Below, one piece after another: positions 32,923 through 41,443 of a stretch of 57,077 bases of DNA (its first letter is position 1; the number at the start of each line of letters is the position of its first letter). A program made the translations under genes and the position numbers. Source of the stretch: JABACD01 sp047639675 (GTDB lineage: Bacteria; Planctomycetota; UBA1135; GCA-002686595); NCBI GenBank assembly GCA_047639675.1, contig JBLIOI010000016.1, positions 1 through 57,077 on the forward strand. Direction: 5' to 3'. Below the pieces are notes generated by a model that saw only the letters and a list, made by a program, of their open reading frames with translations, was not told where the DNA came from and made no database searches.

Positions 32923-34832
32923 TTGTAGCTCCTCGTGGCCAGCTTGACGTACTCGAAATTCAGGTTTTCCTTATGCAACTCGGGCTTCTTACCAACACCC
33001 TGGAATTCCCAGGCGGCGGCATATGAAAATTCTTCATCGTTGCGTTTTGCCTCGCCGTCTTCCGTACGGTGCTCCATCCGGAAGTGGCCTCCACATGACT
33101 CTTCGCGATGCAGTGCATCGATGGCAAAGAACTCAGCCAACTCCAAGAAGTCAGCCAAGCGCGCTGCATGCTCCAGTCCACGGTTCAAGTGGTCAGCTGT
33201 CCCGGGAACGCGAATCTCATTCCAGAAGGACTCGCGCAAGGCGGCGATTTGTGTCACAGCCTCCCCGAGCCCCTTGGCATTTCGTCCCATGCCCACGTTG
33301 TTCCACATGATCTTGCCGAGCTCACGGTGAATGCTGTCCGCACTGCGCTTGCCGCCCACACCGAGGATCTTGGAGTTACGTTCGCGAGCGTCGTTTTCAA
33401 CAGCTGCGAAAACCGGGTGGTTCGTATCGACAGGCTCGCGACTGCGTCCGTCAATTTGCGCGGTGATCGTCGAAGGAATCACGAAGTAACCATCCGCGAG
33501 GCCCTGCATCAAAGCACTGGCGCCCAAACGGTTGGCTCCGTGATCGGAGAAGTTCGCTTCGCCCAGGACAAACAACCCGGGGATGGAGCTCTCCAAGTTG
33601 TAGTCCACCCAAAGGCCGCCCATGGTGTAGTGCACCGCCGGGTAGATTTTCATCGGCATGCGATAGGGATCTTCGCCGGTGATCATCTGGTACATCTGGA
33701 ATAGGTTGCCGTACTTGGCTTCAATCGTGCCGCGCCCATCGCGGTTGATCGCATCTCTGAAGTCGAGGCAAACGGCGTGTCCAGCGCCAACACCGAAGCC
33801 TTCATCGCAGACAACCTTGGCCGCCCGCGACGCAACGTCACGCGGAACCAGGTTACCGAAGGCCGGATAGCGGCGCTCCAAGAAGTAGTCACGCTCAGCG
33901 TCCGGAACATCCGAAGGGTTGCGCGCATCACCGGACTTCTTCGGAACCCAAACGCGACCATCGTTGCGCAAGGACTCGCTCATCAAGGTCAACTTGGATT
34001 GGTAATCCCCGGAGACCGGAATGCAAGTCGGATGAATCTGCGTGAAGCAAGGGTTCGCGAAGTACGCACCACGCCGGTGACATCGCCAAGCAGCGCTGGC
34101 ATTGGATGCCTTGGCATTGGTCGACAAGTAGAACACGTTGCCGTAGCCACCTGTGCACAGGAGCACCGCATCTGCGGCATAGCGTTCGTACTCGCCCGTG
34201 ATCAAGTTACGCACAACGATGCCGCGCGCCTGACCATCGATTACCGCCAAGTCCATCATCTCGCGACGCGGGAACATGCGTACCGTGCCTTCCTTGACCT
34301 GACGCATCAAGGCGCTGTAGGCGCCGAGTAGTAGCTGTTGCCCGGTTTGGCCACGTGCGTAGAACGTGCGAGAAACCTGTGCGCCGCCAAAGGAGCGATT
34401 GGACAGGTAGCCGCCGTATTCACGCGCGAAAGGCACGCCTTGTGCAGTGGCTTGATCGATGATGTTGTTCGAGACTTCAGCCAATCGATAGACGTTGGAT
34501 TCCCGCGCCCGGAAATCACCACCTTTGACCGTGTCGTAGAACAAGCGATAGATGCTATCGCCATCGTTCGGGTAGTTCTTGGCGGCATTGATGCCACCCT
34601 GTGCTGCAATCGAGTGTGCGCGGCGCGGACTGTCTTGAATGCAGAAGTTCAGAACGTTGTAACCGGCTTCACCGAGCGTCGCAGCGGCGGCGCCGCCTGC
34701 TAGACCGGTTCCGACAACGATGACCGTGAACTTGCGGCGGTTTGCAGGATTGACGAGCGGCAAATCAAACTTGTGATTCGTCCACCGATCCTCGATCGGG
34801 CCCGTGGGGCACTTGGGGTCAAATTGTGTCAT
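32919..34832 (-). CDS. sdhA: Succinate dehydrogenase/fumarate reductase flavoprotein subunit
   Basis: The 637-residue catalytic subunit that oxidises succinate to fumarate in the TCA cycle and respiration. FAD-binding GTGLAGGAAAATLGEAGYNV (20 residues) is near residues 41-60; the covalent-FAD His73 is in RRAHSIAAQGGINAA. The active-site region includes HYTMGGLWVDYN, and SDHGANRLGASALM is the C-terminal FAD signature. The start is set by GGAGG; ATG 34832 overlaps the sdhC stop by one base (TGATG). It is close to the Bacteroidetes/Wolinella-like long form rather than the short E. coli type. Confidence 0.97.
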   Translation of the reverse strand: MTQFDPKCPTGPIEDRWTNHKFDLPLVNPANRRKFTVIVVGTGLAGGAAAATLGEAGYNVLNFCIQDSPRRAHSIAAQGGINAAKNYPNDGDSIYRLFYDTVKGGDFRARESNVYRLAEVSNNIIDQATAQGVPFAREYGGYLSNRSFGGAQVSRTFYARGQTGQQLLLGAYSALMRQVKEGTVRMFPRREMMDLAVIDGQARGIVVRNLITGEYERYAADAVLLCTGGYGNVFYLSTNAKASNASAAWRCHRRGAYFANPCFTQIHPTCIPVSGDYQSKLTLMSESLRNDGRVWVPKKSGDARNPSDVPDAERDYFLERRYPAFGNLVPRDVASRAAKVVCDEGFGVGAGHAVCLDFRDAINRDGRGTIEAKYGNLFQMYQMITGEDPYRMPMKIYPAVHYTMGGLWVDYNLESSIPGLFVLGEANFSDHGANRLGASALMQGLADGYFVIPSTITAQIDGRSREPVDTNHPVFAAVENDARERNSKILGVGGKRSADSIHRELGKIMWNNVGMGRNAKGLGEAVTQIAALRESFWNEIRVPGTADHLNRGLEHAARLADFLELAEFFAIDALHREESCGGHFRMEHRTEDGEAKRNDEEFSYAAAWEFQGVGKKPELHKENLNFEYVKLATRSYK

Positions 34833-35485
34833 CAGGAGTTCCCTCCAAAAAATACAAGGATGGGAAACATTAGAAATCCAACAGTGAGGATGATCGCCAA
34901 ACCAAGACCGCCGACGCGCACCATGGGTGTGTACTTCGGGTGGCTAAGCCCCAAGCTTTGCAGAGCACTCGGAATGGCATGACTCAGGTGTAACCCCAAG
35001 GCAAGAATGCCCACAACATAAGCTCCCGCTGCCAACGGCTTTGAAAGCTCGAACTTCACCAAAGCTGCAAAGCTCACACCCTCGCCTTGTTGAAGGCGGA
35101 AGTGTGCCAAGTGCAGCACCAGGAAAAGCAGGATGACGATTCCCGTCATGATCATGGTTCGCGAACCCGGCGTTCGAGCGCCGTGACTCTTCTTGACCAT
35201 GTAGGGTGTCGGCCGAGCCTTCTTATTATCGAAGGTCAGGCGCACGGCCATCACGATGTGCACGAGAAACAAAACGAGCAAGCCCAACTCTGCCAGCGGC
35301 AAGAGTGGATTGGACTCGAGAGTCTCGGCGTAATGATCAAAAGCGACCCCTTCGCTATCAGCGAAGAAGGTCAAGTTGCCCGCAAGATGCACCACGAGAA
35401 AGCCAACCAACGCGAGCCCTGTGAGGGCTACGAAAGCTTTCCTTCCAATCGAGGAACGCGCGGTCCGAATCAGCCAGCTGAGCAT
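34832..35485 (-). CDS. sdhC: Succinate dehydrogenase cytochrome b subunit, single five-helix type
   Basis: A 217-residue membrane anchor with five hydrophobic helices and His residues suited to two b haems (VVHLAGN, FLVHIVMA, LVLHLAHF, GLHLSHAIP). No sdhD is present, so it is a type B complex with one anchor. Start ATG 35485 (MLSWLIRTARSS) matches the family; the open frame runs to 35587. It passes electrons to quinone and is the first gene of sdhCAB, with one-base and four-base overlaps to the next genes. Confidence 0.92.
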   Translation of the reverse strand: MLSWLIRTARSSIGRKAFVALTGLALVGFLVVHLAGNLTFFADSEGVAFDHYAETLESNPLLPLAELGLLVLFLVHIVMAVRLTFDNKKARPTPYMVKKSHGARTPGSRTMIMTGIVILLFLVLHLAHFRLQQGEGVSFAALVKFELSKPLAAGAYVVGILALGLHLSHAIPSALQSLGLSHPKYTPMVRVGGLGLAIILTVGFLMFPILVFFGGNS

Positions 35486-35702
35486 GCTTTGCCTGTTCTG
35501 AGTTGTCGGTGAACTAGGAAACGGGAGGGTAATCGGGCGCAGATTCCGCAGTGGGGGACCCGCGAACGGATGAACTTGCATGAACATGAAGTCCTACCAC
35601 TAGAGAAAGTAACGACCAACGCGTAGGCGCCAAGCATCTGTGACGGTCTTTATTGCACCAGGACGCAAAATATCTCGCCGACAACCCGGCCAGCGATCTC
35701 GC

Positions 35703-35975
35703 TCAGTTGTTCGGAAAGCCCTTGGGCTTCTTCGGACTTGGACCAGTCGGGCCGCTGGGCGGCGACATCCCGGGCATGTTGCCCATTCCTGGTGGACCGC
35801 CCGGACCTTGCCCGCCGGACAGCGCCCGCTTGATCTCATAGAAGCCCTCACCGAAGTGGTAGGCGAGCCAGATCAGGTAGCAGTCGATGTTGTCGACCGG
35901 GTCATCCACTTCAAACGCAGCCTTGCAAGTCAGATCGCAGGGCCGCTCCTTATCCATGAAACAGTTCTTAGGCAT
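35703..35975 (-). CDS. Small Cys-containing protein with Pro/Gly-rich tail
   Basis: A 90-residue protein starting at ATG 35975. Residues 1-52 are compact and carry four Cys (CFMDKERPCDLTC and DCYLIW), with an aromatic WLAYHFGEGFYEIKRAL helix. The tail is low complexity (GGQGPGGPPGMGNMPGMSPP). A CX6CX3C arrangement could bind metal or form disulfides, but no family is recognised. It lies upstream of sdhC on the same strand, separated by more than 200 bases, so co-transcription is uncertain. The ordered Cys block argues against chance. Confidence 0.65.
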   Translation of the reverse strand: MPKNCFMDKERPCDLTCKAAFEVDDPVDNIDCYLIWLAYHFGEGFYEIKRALSGGQGPGGPPGMGNMPGMSPPSGPTGPSPKKPKGFPNN

Positions 35976-36324
35976 CTAGTTCTGGGTCTCCAATCGTGTC
36001 GTGCATCCCAACTCGGGGATGCGAATGGTACCGAACCAGGAGTAAGCTCCACACATGTCAGCACGAAGTTCTGCAGCGAGGCGAGGGTCCGAATGCGGAG
36101 GACGGAGTCGGACGATCGGCCCTGGGGCTCACAGAGGGGCATTCCGGACCACTGGCAATGCAACATAACGTACATTATCAGACGCTATGGGTAATTAGCC
36201 CCAGGAGACATTCCCGTCCCAATTCAAGCTCCCGGCGACCTGCCTCTGGATATCGGAGCCTGTACGCATAAGGATTGGTAATGCCTGGCCGAAACAGCCC
36301 GTGCATCTTCAACCCAAGCTCCAC
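35976..36324. other. Intergenic, no gene seen
   Basis: 349 bases between the small Cys protein and the divergent GyrI-like gene. Open frames here on the plus and minus strands are short, lack Shine-Dalgarno sequences and read as shadow-like. It presumably holds promoters of both neighbours. An AT-rich patch near 36165-36190 is a possible site. Confidence 0.4.
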
Positions 36325-36966
36325 ATGATCATTCGACCTTTCCATCACTGCCTGCTCTTCTTCACCGCCAGCCTCGGCGCCTGCATCGCGCCCTTCGACG
36401 CGAACCCGCAATCAGTCAATGCGGGCACCGATGGACAAGGCATCGGTCAGTGGCACTCGTTCGAACCGGACATGCCGGTGAACTCTGCGCCGTTCCAGAA
36501 CATGAACGTCAACTGGAAACAGCGCATCGATCAGCCCTATGTATACGTCGACTTCGTCGGCTCTTACACGGAGACCGGCCGACTCCTGCCGTCCGTGCAC
36601 CGCTCTATGGTCGAGCAAGGTCTCAAGCCTGCAGGACCTCCATTTGGGCTTTTCTACGACGACCCAGGCAAAACACCCATGGAACAGCTGCGTTCCAGAG
36701 CCTGCGTACCTGTCGATGAGCGTGTTCAAACCAGCGGATCTCTGCGCTTCGATATTCTGCCCAGCACGACTGTGACCTACGCCTACGTAGCCGGCGCTTA
36801 TCCCGAGGTCCCCAGGTCTTTACCAGGGCTGTTCGATTACATGGCCAAGAGCGGCTGGGTTGAGAACGGTCCGATTCGCGAGACCTATCTCATTGCACCG
36901 GATTCTGTAACCAACTTTGATGAACTGATCACCGAGGTGCAGATCCCCGTGACCTACGCAAACTAG
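36325..36966 (+). CDS. GyrI-like/AraC effector-binding-domain lipoprotein
   Basis: A 213-residue protein with a lipoprotein signal (LLFFTASLGACIAP) and a GyrI-like small-molecule-binding domain: QPYVYVDFVGSYTETG, GPPFGLFYDDPGKTPMEQLR, ACVPVDERV, GAYPEVPRSLPGLFDYMAKSG-type segment and a closing ELITEVQIPV with the conserved Glu. In cytosolic relatives this fold binds drugs or effectors of AraC regulators. Here it is outside the cytoplasm, so it may be a ligand trap or carrier (inference). I prefer ATG 36325 over GTG 36301. It converges with the next gene. Confidence 0.8.
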   Translation: MIIRPFHHCLLFFTASLGACIAPFDANPQSVNAGTDGQGIGQWHSFEPDMPVNSAPFQNMNVNWKQRIDQPYVYVDFVGSYTETGRLLPSVHRSMVEQGLKPAGPPFGLFYDDPGKTPMEQLRSRACVPVDERVQTSGSLRFDILPSTTVTYAYVAGAYPEVPRSLPGLFDYMAKSGWVENGPIRETYLIAPDSVTNFDELITEVQIPVTYAN

Positions 36967-36985
36967 CCGTCCAGTTGCTGGCAGG

Positions 36986-38665
36986 CTACCGCAGCCCTTG
37001 CCGCAAACCTGCGGCTTCGGGCGGGTAACAACAACAAACGTTGAAGACGCCATCTTCGCCGGTGTAGCCGCGAAATAGATCGCCGGGCTCCAAGAGCGTC
37101 AAGAGCCGGGCGTCGAACCCAACATCCCGAGACTCTTCGTCCGCGTCACGAATCGTGGCCTGGTCATCGCTGCAGGCAGCTACGAATGTAAATAGCTCGC
37201 CGGTGTTCTCTTGCTCCTTGGCGAGCAAGGCGTTGGCAACTACAACTCGTGGCAGACTAGATTCGAGTTGTTTCAAACGCTCGTCGAGTCCGTCCTTGAG
37301 CAGTTCGTGGCCATGTTGCTCAGCGCTCCAGCCACCAAAGGCCAACAGCGCCTTCACCATTCGCTCGGCTTCGGCACCGCTTTTCAGCAAACGACTTTCA
37401 GGTAGCCAAAAGGTTGCGAAGCTAAGGACTTCGCGTGAACCAAGGTTTTCAAAGACACCGATGTTCTTTACGTAGCCGCCGAAGATGCGCAAGCCTTCGT
37501 GACTGCGACTTTCCTCGGGTCCCGACGAAGCGGAAACCTCCCAAAGGAACTCCTCGACGATGGCGCTAACGACTTCTGGAAAGTCCGGAGCCTGTGTGTC
37601 CTCTTCAGAATCATCCTCATCCAAGCCCAGTCGCTTGGTGAGTTCGCCGAAGGAAGCTTCAAAGTCAATTCCAGCCTGACGGTCACGGTCATACTCCGCC
37701 AGCATTTCCACCACTTCATCGCGATCGCTCGGCGTTTGCTCCTCACTTTTGTCGCGTGAGCTGGACGCACCCTTGGCGGACAGTACCGGCCAAGCCTTGA
37801 GTAAGAGTTCCCGCGCGCGGTTTAAATCTAGATCAGTATCAATCGCCAGCTGTTCCAGTAGCGAGCCAACGAAGTCGTTCGCACCGGTCGCTAGAGAGCT
37901 CGGGTCTGCCTGGGTGCGCGAGAGTCCATGGATCCAACTCTCGATCAAGTGACTCGCCACGCCAGACTCTAAGAAGAAAGCTCGAAGCTCCCCCACGGGG
38001 TCTGATACCTCGGGCTCAGGGCGGGCTCCAGCATATCCCTCGCCCCAGAACATGCGCTCCAGTTCGAGCTGCGATAAGCGCATCACAGCGTGCGCTCGTT
38101 TGGCGCGGAGTCGCTCCAGATCGGCATGAAGTGCGCCCGCCAGCGAGGGATTGCGAAACAACCCCCCCGCCGCAGACATTGCATGCAATCCGCCCTCTGT
38201 TGGATACAACCTACCCACATAGACATCGCCTGGCACCAAGCTCACGCCGTTGGATGCCGGCGTAAGTCGCATGCGCGTCAAACTGGACAAGTCTTGAGCA
38301 TTGGCGATGCCCTCCGCATCGATTTCGTCGACCTGGAGAATGCCCGTGACAGATTCGAGATAGCACTCACGTGCAGTCGCCAATTCCTCGCTGGCAGATT
38401 CGAGCCAAACGGGAAGGAAGGCCTCGACCGGGCGCGTTCCAAGGATGGAGCTATCCCGCTCCAACAGGAACCACTCAAAGTGGCGTTGCCCCTGAAGTGC
38501 TTGTTCCGTTTTAGATGCCGCAGGGTCGCGGGTACCAAAATCCTTGCGGCTCTCGGCGAATTCCTTCGCCAGTTCCGGATGCTCCGCAATCAGGTTGCGG
38601 AACAACTGGAATCCCTCCTCAATAATGGATGCGGTTGAATTGGCTTGTCTACTCTGGCTTCCCAT
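36986..38665 (-). CDS. Uncharacterised soluble protein
   Basis: A 559-residue protein, without signal peptide or membrane helices, and I recognise no family. The N-terminal half is helical and acidic (FEWFLLERDSSILGTRPVEA). A central acidic and polar spacer (SSSRDKSEEQTPSDRDEV) separates it from a second helical region. Cys cluster at the very end: FNVCCCYPPEAAG, with three adjacent Cys. The coding bias and length support a real gene. It lies between convergent GyrI-like and divergent CvpA-like genes. Confidence 0.7.
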   Translation of the reverse strand: MGSQSRQANSTASIIEEGFQLFRNLIAEHPELAKEFAESRKDFGTRDPAASKTEQALQGQRHFEWFLLERDSSILGTRPVEAFLPVWLESASEELATARECYLESVTGILQVDEIDAEGIANAQDLSSLTRMRLTPASNGVSLVPGDVYVGRLYPTEGGLHAMSAAGGLFRNPSLAGALHADLERLRAKRAHAVMRLSQLELERMFWGEGYAGARPEPEVSDPVGELRAFFLESGVASHLIESWIHGLSRTQADPSSLATGANDFVGSLLEQLAIDTDLDLNRARELLLKAWPVLSAKGASSSRDKSEEQTPSDRDEVVEMLAEYDRDRQAGIDFEASFGELTKRLGLDEDDSEEDTQAPDFPEVVSAIVEEFLWEVSASSGPEESRSHEGLRIFGGYVKNIGVFENLGSREVLSFATFWLPESRLLKSGAEAERMVKALLAFGGWSAEQHGHELLKDGLDERLKQLESSLPRVVVANALLAKEQENTGELFTFVAACSDDQATIRDADEESRDVGFDARLLTLLEPGDLFRGYTGEDGVFNVCCCYPPEAAGLRQGLR

Positions 38666-38842
38666 ATCTATCTCTTATGCGCACCTGCGCCGCGTCTTCA
38701 CGAATCTCAGCGGAACATTGTAGACAAGAACCCCAATGAGAAGCTGCCCTCACTTGTATCCCTGATCCTTGGTCCGGCCCTCGCGACTTGCTAGCGTCCC
38801 CTATCGGCCAAACCAGCCCCTCCTCTTCACCCGCAACGTACG

Positions 38843-39523
38843 ATGTGTCTCGACCTCATTCCGACCCTACAAGAAAGCGCTTCAGCACCTGGTTTTCAGC
38901 TCAGTTGGGTCGATTGGGTGGGAGCCGGGCTAGGCGGAATTTTCGCGCTTTTGGGCATCCTGCGTGGCCTCTGGTGGCAGGTCATACGACTGCTGGGAAT
39001 TCTGGGTTCGGTTGCTCTCGCCCGCACTTTTTCAGCTCCCTGGGGCGCCGCACTGGAACAGTCTTCGGAACTTTCAAGTGAAGTCGCGACCGGCGTTGTC
39101 TGGCTTGGGCTCTTTTTGATCGGGATCATAATTACGGCGGTCTTGGGCACCATCGGTAAAAAGAGCATTGAGGCCATTCAGCTTGGACTTGTGGATCGCG
39201 CTGGCGGCTTGATCGCGGGAGTTGCCACTGGAATGCTCCTGCACGTCGCGTGGCTCGTTGCCCTCGCCCACCTCGGTCCTCAGCCCTGGACCGCTAACAA
39301 GCTTGAAGGCACCTACAGCAAGGGACTGCTGCAAGCCGTAACGACCCGCTATCCGGTGCTCACTCAAAGCGAGACTCACGCATCCGAGTCCTTACACCAA
39401 TGGCTTGGGGCCGAATCCAAACCACAAAAGAAAGGTCGTAGAAATGGCAGTAAAAACAAGGGCAAACAGAAAAAGCAAGCCCCGCAACAAAGTGGCGAAG
39501 AGCAAAAGAACAAGGTGCGCTAG
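38843..39523 (+). CDS. CvpA-family membrane protein
   Basis: A 226-residue protein with four or five hydrophobic segments. WVDWVGAGLGGIFALLGILR at the start and GLVDRAGGLIAGVATGMLL in the middle are CvpA-like features. E. coli CvpA is linked to colicin V export and envelope homeostasis. The C-terminal 40 residues are very basic and lysine/glutamine-rich (KGRRNGSKNKGKQKKQ), probably cytoplasmic and perhaps nucleic-acid or membrane binding. The start ATG is at 38843. Confidence 0.8.
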   Translation: MCLDLIPTLQESASAPGFQLSWVDWVGAGLGGIFALLGILRGLWWQVIRLLGILGSVALARTFSAPWGAALEQSSELSSEVATGVVWLGLFLIGIIITAVLGTIGKKSIEAIQLGLVDRAGGLIAGVATGMLLHVAWLVALAHLGPQPWTANKLEGTYSKGLLQAVTTRYPVLTQSETHASESLHQWLGAESKPQKKGRRNGSKNKGKQKKQAPQQSGEEQKNKVR

Positions 39524-39539
39524 CTACCCCAAGCACCTT
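39512..39539. terminator. Weak hairpin between convergent genes
   Basis: Seven-bp perfect arms (39512-39518 and 39533-39539) with a 14-base loop that includes the cvpA-like stop. No T-run; weak support. Confidence 0.3.
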
Positions 39540-39562
39540 CCGCCTGGTTCTTCTCGCTGTAG

Positions 39563-39850
39563 CTAGACCGCGCGCAAACCCTCGAACCAGTCGAAATTCT
39601 TGGCGAGTTCCGGTTCGAGCGCGCCCTTCAAGGTCATGCTGCTCGCTTGGCAACCGTTACATGCGCCGTGCATGCTGACTTCTACCCAGCCAAACTCGTC
39701 GACGCGGACGAGACGGATGTCACCGCCGTCGGACTCGAAATAGGGCCGCATGCGCTCGAGCACAGCTTCCACGTCCTTGATGCGTGCGGGATCGCCAACG
39801 GGCGGTTTGCTTTCGGCTGGGCCGCCGAAGAGTCGGTTTAGGAATTCCAT
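39563..39850 (-). CDS. NifU-like iron-sulfur scaffold domain protein
   Basis: A 95-residue protein of the NifU C-terminal (Nfu) type, which carries and transfers Fe-S clusters. Conserved FESDGGDIRLV, then CNGCQASSMTLKGALE with the CxxC cluster ligands. Start ATG 39850 (MEFLNRLFGG) is the family-like beginning; the open frame runs to 39925 and into the preceding gene. It overlaps the end of the upstream histidine-phosphotransferase-like gene on the same strand only if the longer start is used. Confidence 0.9.
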   Translation of the reverse strand: MEFLNRLFGGPAESKPPVGDPARIKDVEAVLERMRPYFESDGGDIRLVRVDEFGWVEVSMHGACNGCQASSMTLKGALEPELAKNFDWFEGLRAV

Positions 39851-39860
39851 TGCATATAGA

Positions 39861-40505
39861 CTACCGGAGTTCGTCCGGCGTTGTGACATGGAGCCAGTCG
39901 GCGGGAATGCGCCAACTCCAACCACCAGGTCGCAAGTCGAGCTTGGTTTCCGGTAGGAGCGCGCTCAAACGAGGTTTTAGGCGATCAAAATTATCCTCGG
40001 GAACATGCGGACAAATGAGTAACCAGGCCTCCTCTTCGCGCAATAGTTGCCAATCAAACTCGTTTCCAGCCGGCTGCTCCATGAAAACCTGCTCGAGAAG
40101 CGCCGCGAATGCCCAGGGAAACTCCCAGCCGGAATGGATCGTGCTGGCCTGATCGGGAAGGCCGCTAGCCGGTAGGTTCAAGTTTCGGTCGCTGCGACGG
40201 CCGACATCCGCCAGCGCTTCGAGCAAAATTGCCACACCACGGGGCAGACGACGAGCGAGCAGCATGTCGGCGCCCGAGGCCGAAGACAAAACGGCGAGGA
40301 GGTAACCGAGTTCGCCTATGTCCGCTGCGGAATCCGCCAGGTCCCCGGCTCGTTCAGCGAGCCAGTTGCGGTCGCCGCCGAGCTGCACGATGGCGTGCAG
40401 GTTGGAAACGAGCTGCGTAGTGTTGTTCATCCGGTGCACAAGCACCGGCAACAACGCAGCGGCGAGCGGGTCAGTGACGCTCGTGTCGAGTTGCCCTTGA
40501 ACCAA
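39861..40505 (-). CDS. Histidine-phosphotransferase-like protein (kinase DHp without ATPase motifs)
   Basis: A 214-residue protein from TTG 40505, chosen because AAGGAG lies six bases before it. Residues 15-75 resemble a histidine-kinase dimerisation helix hairpin with LPVLVHRMNNTTQLV, His24 in the phospho-acceptor place. The C-terminal part (WEFPWAFAALLEQVF, then WLLICPHVP) sits where an ATPase domain would be but shows no N, G1 or G2 box. That layout recalls ChpT and Spo0B, which relay phosphate without ATP. Function is inferred. The NifU-like gene follows 10 bases later. Confidence 0.6.
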   Translation of the reverse strand: MVQGQLDTSVTDPLAAALLPVLVHRMNNTTQLVSNLHAIVQLGGDRNWLAERAGDLADSAADIGELGYLLAVLSSASGADMLLARRLPRGVAILLEALADVGRRSDRNLNLPASGLPDQASTIHSGWEFPWAFAALLEQVFMEQPAGNEFDWQLLREEEAWLLICPHVPEDNFDRLKPRLSALLPETKLDLRPGGWSWRIPADWLHVTTPDELR

Positions 40506-40587
40506 GCTGAACTCCTTCAGATAGATGAAATATGAGTCGGGCCTCGAGAGCAAATCAAGTTGCTCACGGGCGCCAACCCAAAAAGGC

Positions 40588-40674
40588 TGGTACCGAGGAG
40601 GGGAATCGAACCCCTACTCCCTTACGGGAAATGGATTTTGAATCCATCGCGTCTACCAATTCCGCCACCCCGGC
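40588..40674 (-). tRNA. tRNA-Leu (anticodon CAA)
   Basis: An 87-base class II tRNA with the CCA end encoded. The acceptor stem GCCGGGG pairs with CCTCGGT (two G-U), the anticodon stem ATGGA/TCCAT encloses TTCAAAA with anticodon CAA, a long variable arm (TTCCCGTAAGGGA) is present, and the T-arm is GGGG-TTCGATT-CCCC. It reads UUG codons. It sits between dapB and the phosphotransferase-like gene. Confidence 0.97.
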
Positions 40675-40708
40675 CTTGGCGCACAGAGTAGTCAGGAACC
40701 GCGAAGAA

Positions 40709-41434
40709 TCAAGGACGTATTCCGAAGGCCTCGAAGGCTAATCCAATTCCTCGCCCAACCCCCACCGCCGTGCTTGCATATCGCAGGCTCGAAAGGATGC
40801 CAGCGGAGAAGGAATCGAGCCCATAAGTCTCATGAACTAGGCGCAAGACCTCTCCACGGCCACCGAAAACCACCTCTTGGTTTGAGAACAAACCGGGTAT
40901 ACGCAAGGAGTGGATGGGCGTGGTTCCCGTTTCATCTTCGGCGCGTGCAAGGGCGATCCGTTCTGCCGTGTCGAGGGCCGTCCCAGAGGGAGTGTCCTTC
41001 TTGGAGGGTCCGTGGCGCTCGATGATCTCCGCGTGACCGAAGATTCTCGAGGCTTCCTCCGCTGCGCGTTGGAGAAGCCAGATCCCCGCGGAGAAGTTAG
41101 GGACGACTAAGCCCCCCAGCTCCAGTTCGCGCGCCGCACCATCCAGAACATCGTTCTCGCGCAAAGAGACGCCACTGGTACCAATCACCGGTCGCAAGCC
41201 CGCAGAGAGCATCAGAAGGCCCTGCTCAGCGCCCTGACCCGCCACGGTGAAGTCCAGGCCGACGGAAGCTCCCGAAGCGTGCAAGCGCTCCTCGCTAGAC
41301 TCAGCGCGGCCCAAAGCGGCCACCACCTCGAAACTCCCATTATCATTCAACAGCTCGCAAGCGTGGCGTCCAAGTCGTCCCTGGGCACCACAGATAGCGA
41401 CGCGAATCGGCGCGACGGTTTCAGTGGTTGGCAT
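40709..41434 (-). CDS. dapB: 4-hydroxy-tetrahydrodipicolinate reductase
   Basis: Lysine/meso-DAP biosynthesis enzyme, NAD(P)H-dependent. 241 residues. Nucleotide-binding VAICGAQGRLGR at the N-terminus; PVIGTSG; PNFSAGIWLL; and the catalytic/substrate block ERHGPSKKDTPSGTAL (His and Lys as in the family EXHHRHKXDXPSGTA). FGGRGEVLRLVHE follows. GGAG precedes the ATG by six bases, and the upstream UDP-sugar pyrophosphorylase stop lies 9 bases before, so the two form an operon. Meso-DAP suggests a peptidoglycan precursor route in this organism. Confidence 0.94.
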   Translation of the reverse strand: MPTTETVAPIRVAICGAQGRLGRHACELLNDNGSFEVVAALGRAESSEERLHASGASVGLDFTVAGQGAEQGLLMLSAGLRPVIGTSGVSLRENDVLDGAARELELGGLVVPNFSAGIWLLQRAAEEASRIFGHAEIIERHGPSKKDTPSGTALDTAERIALARAEDETGTTPIHSLRIPGLFSNQEVVFGGRGEVLRLVHETYGLDSFSAGILSSLRYASTAVGVGRGIGLAFEAFGIRP

Positions 41435-41443
41435 TCTGTTCTC

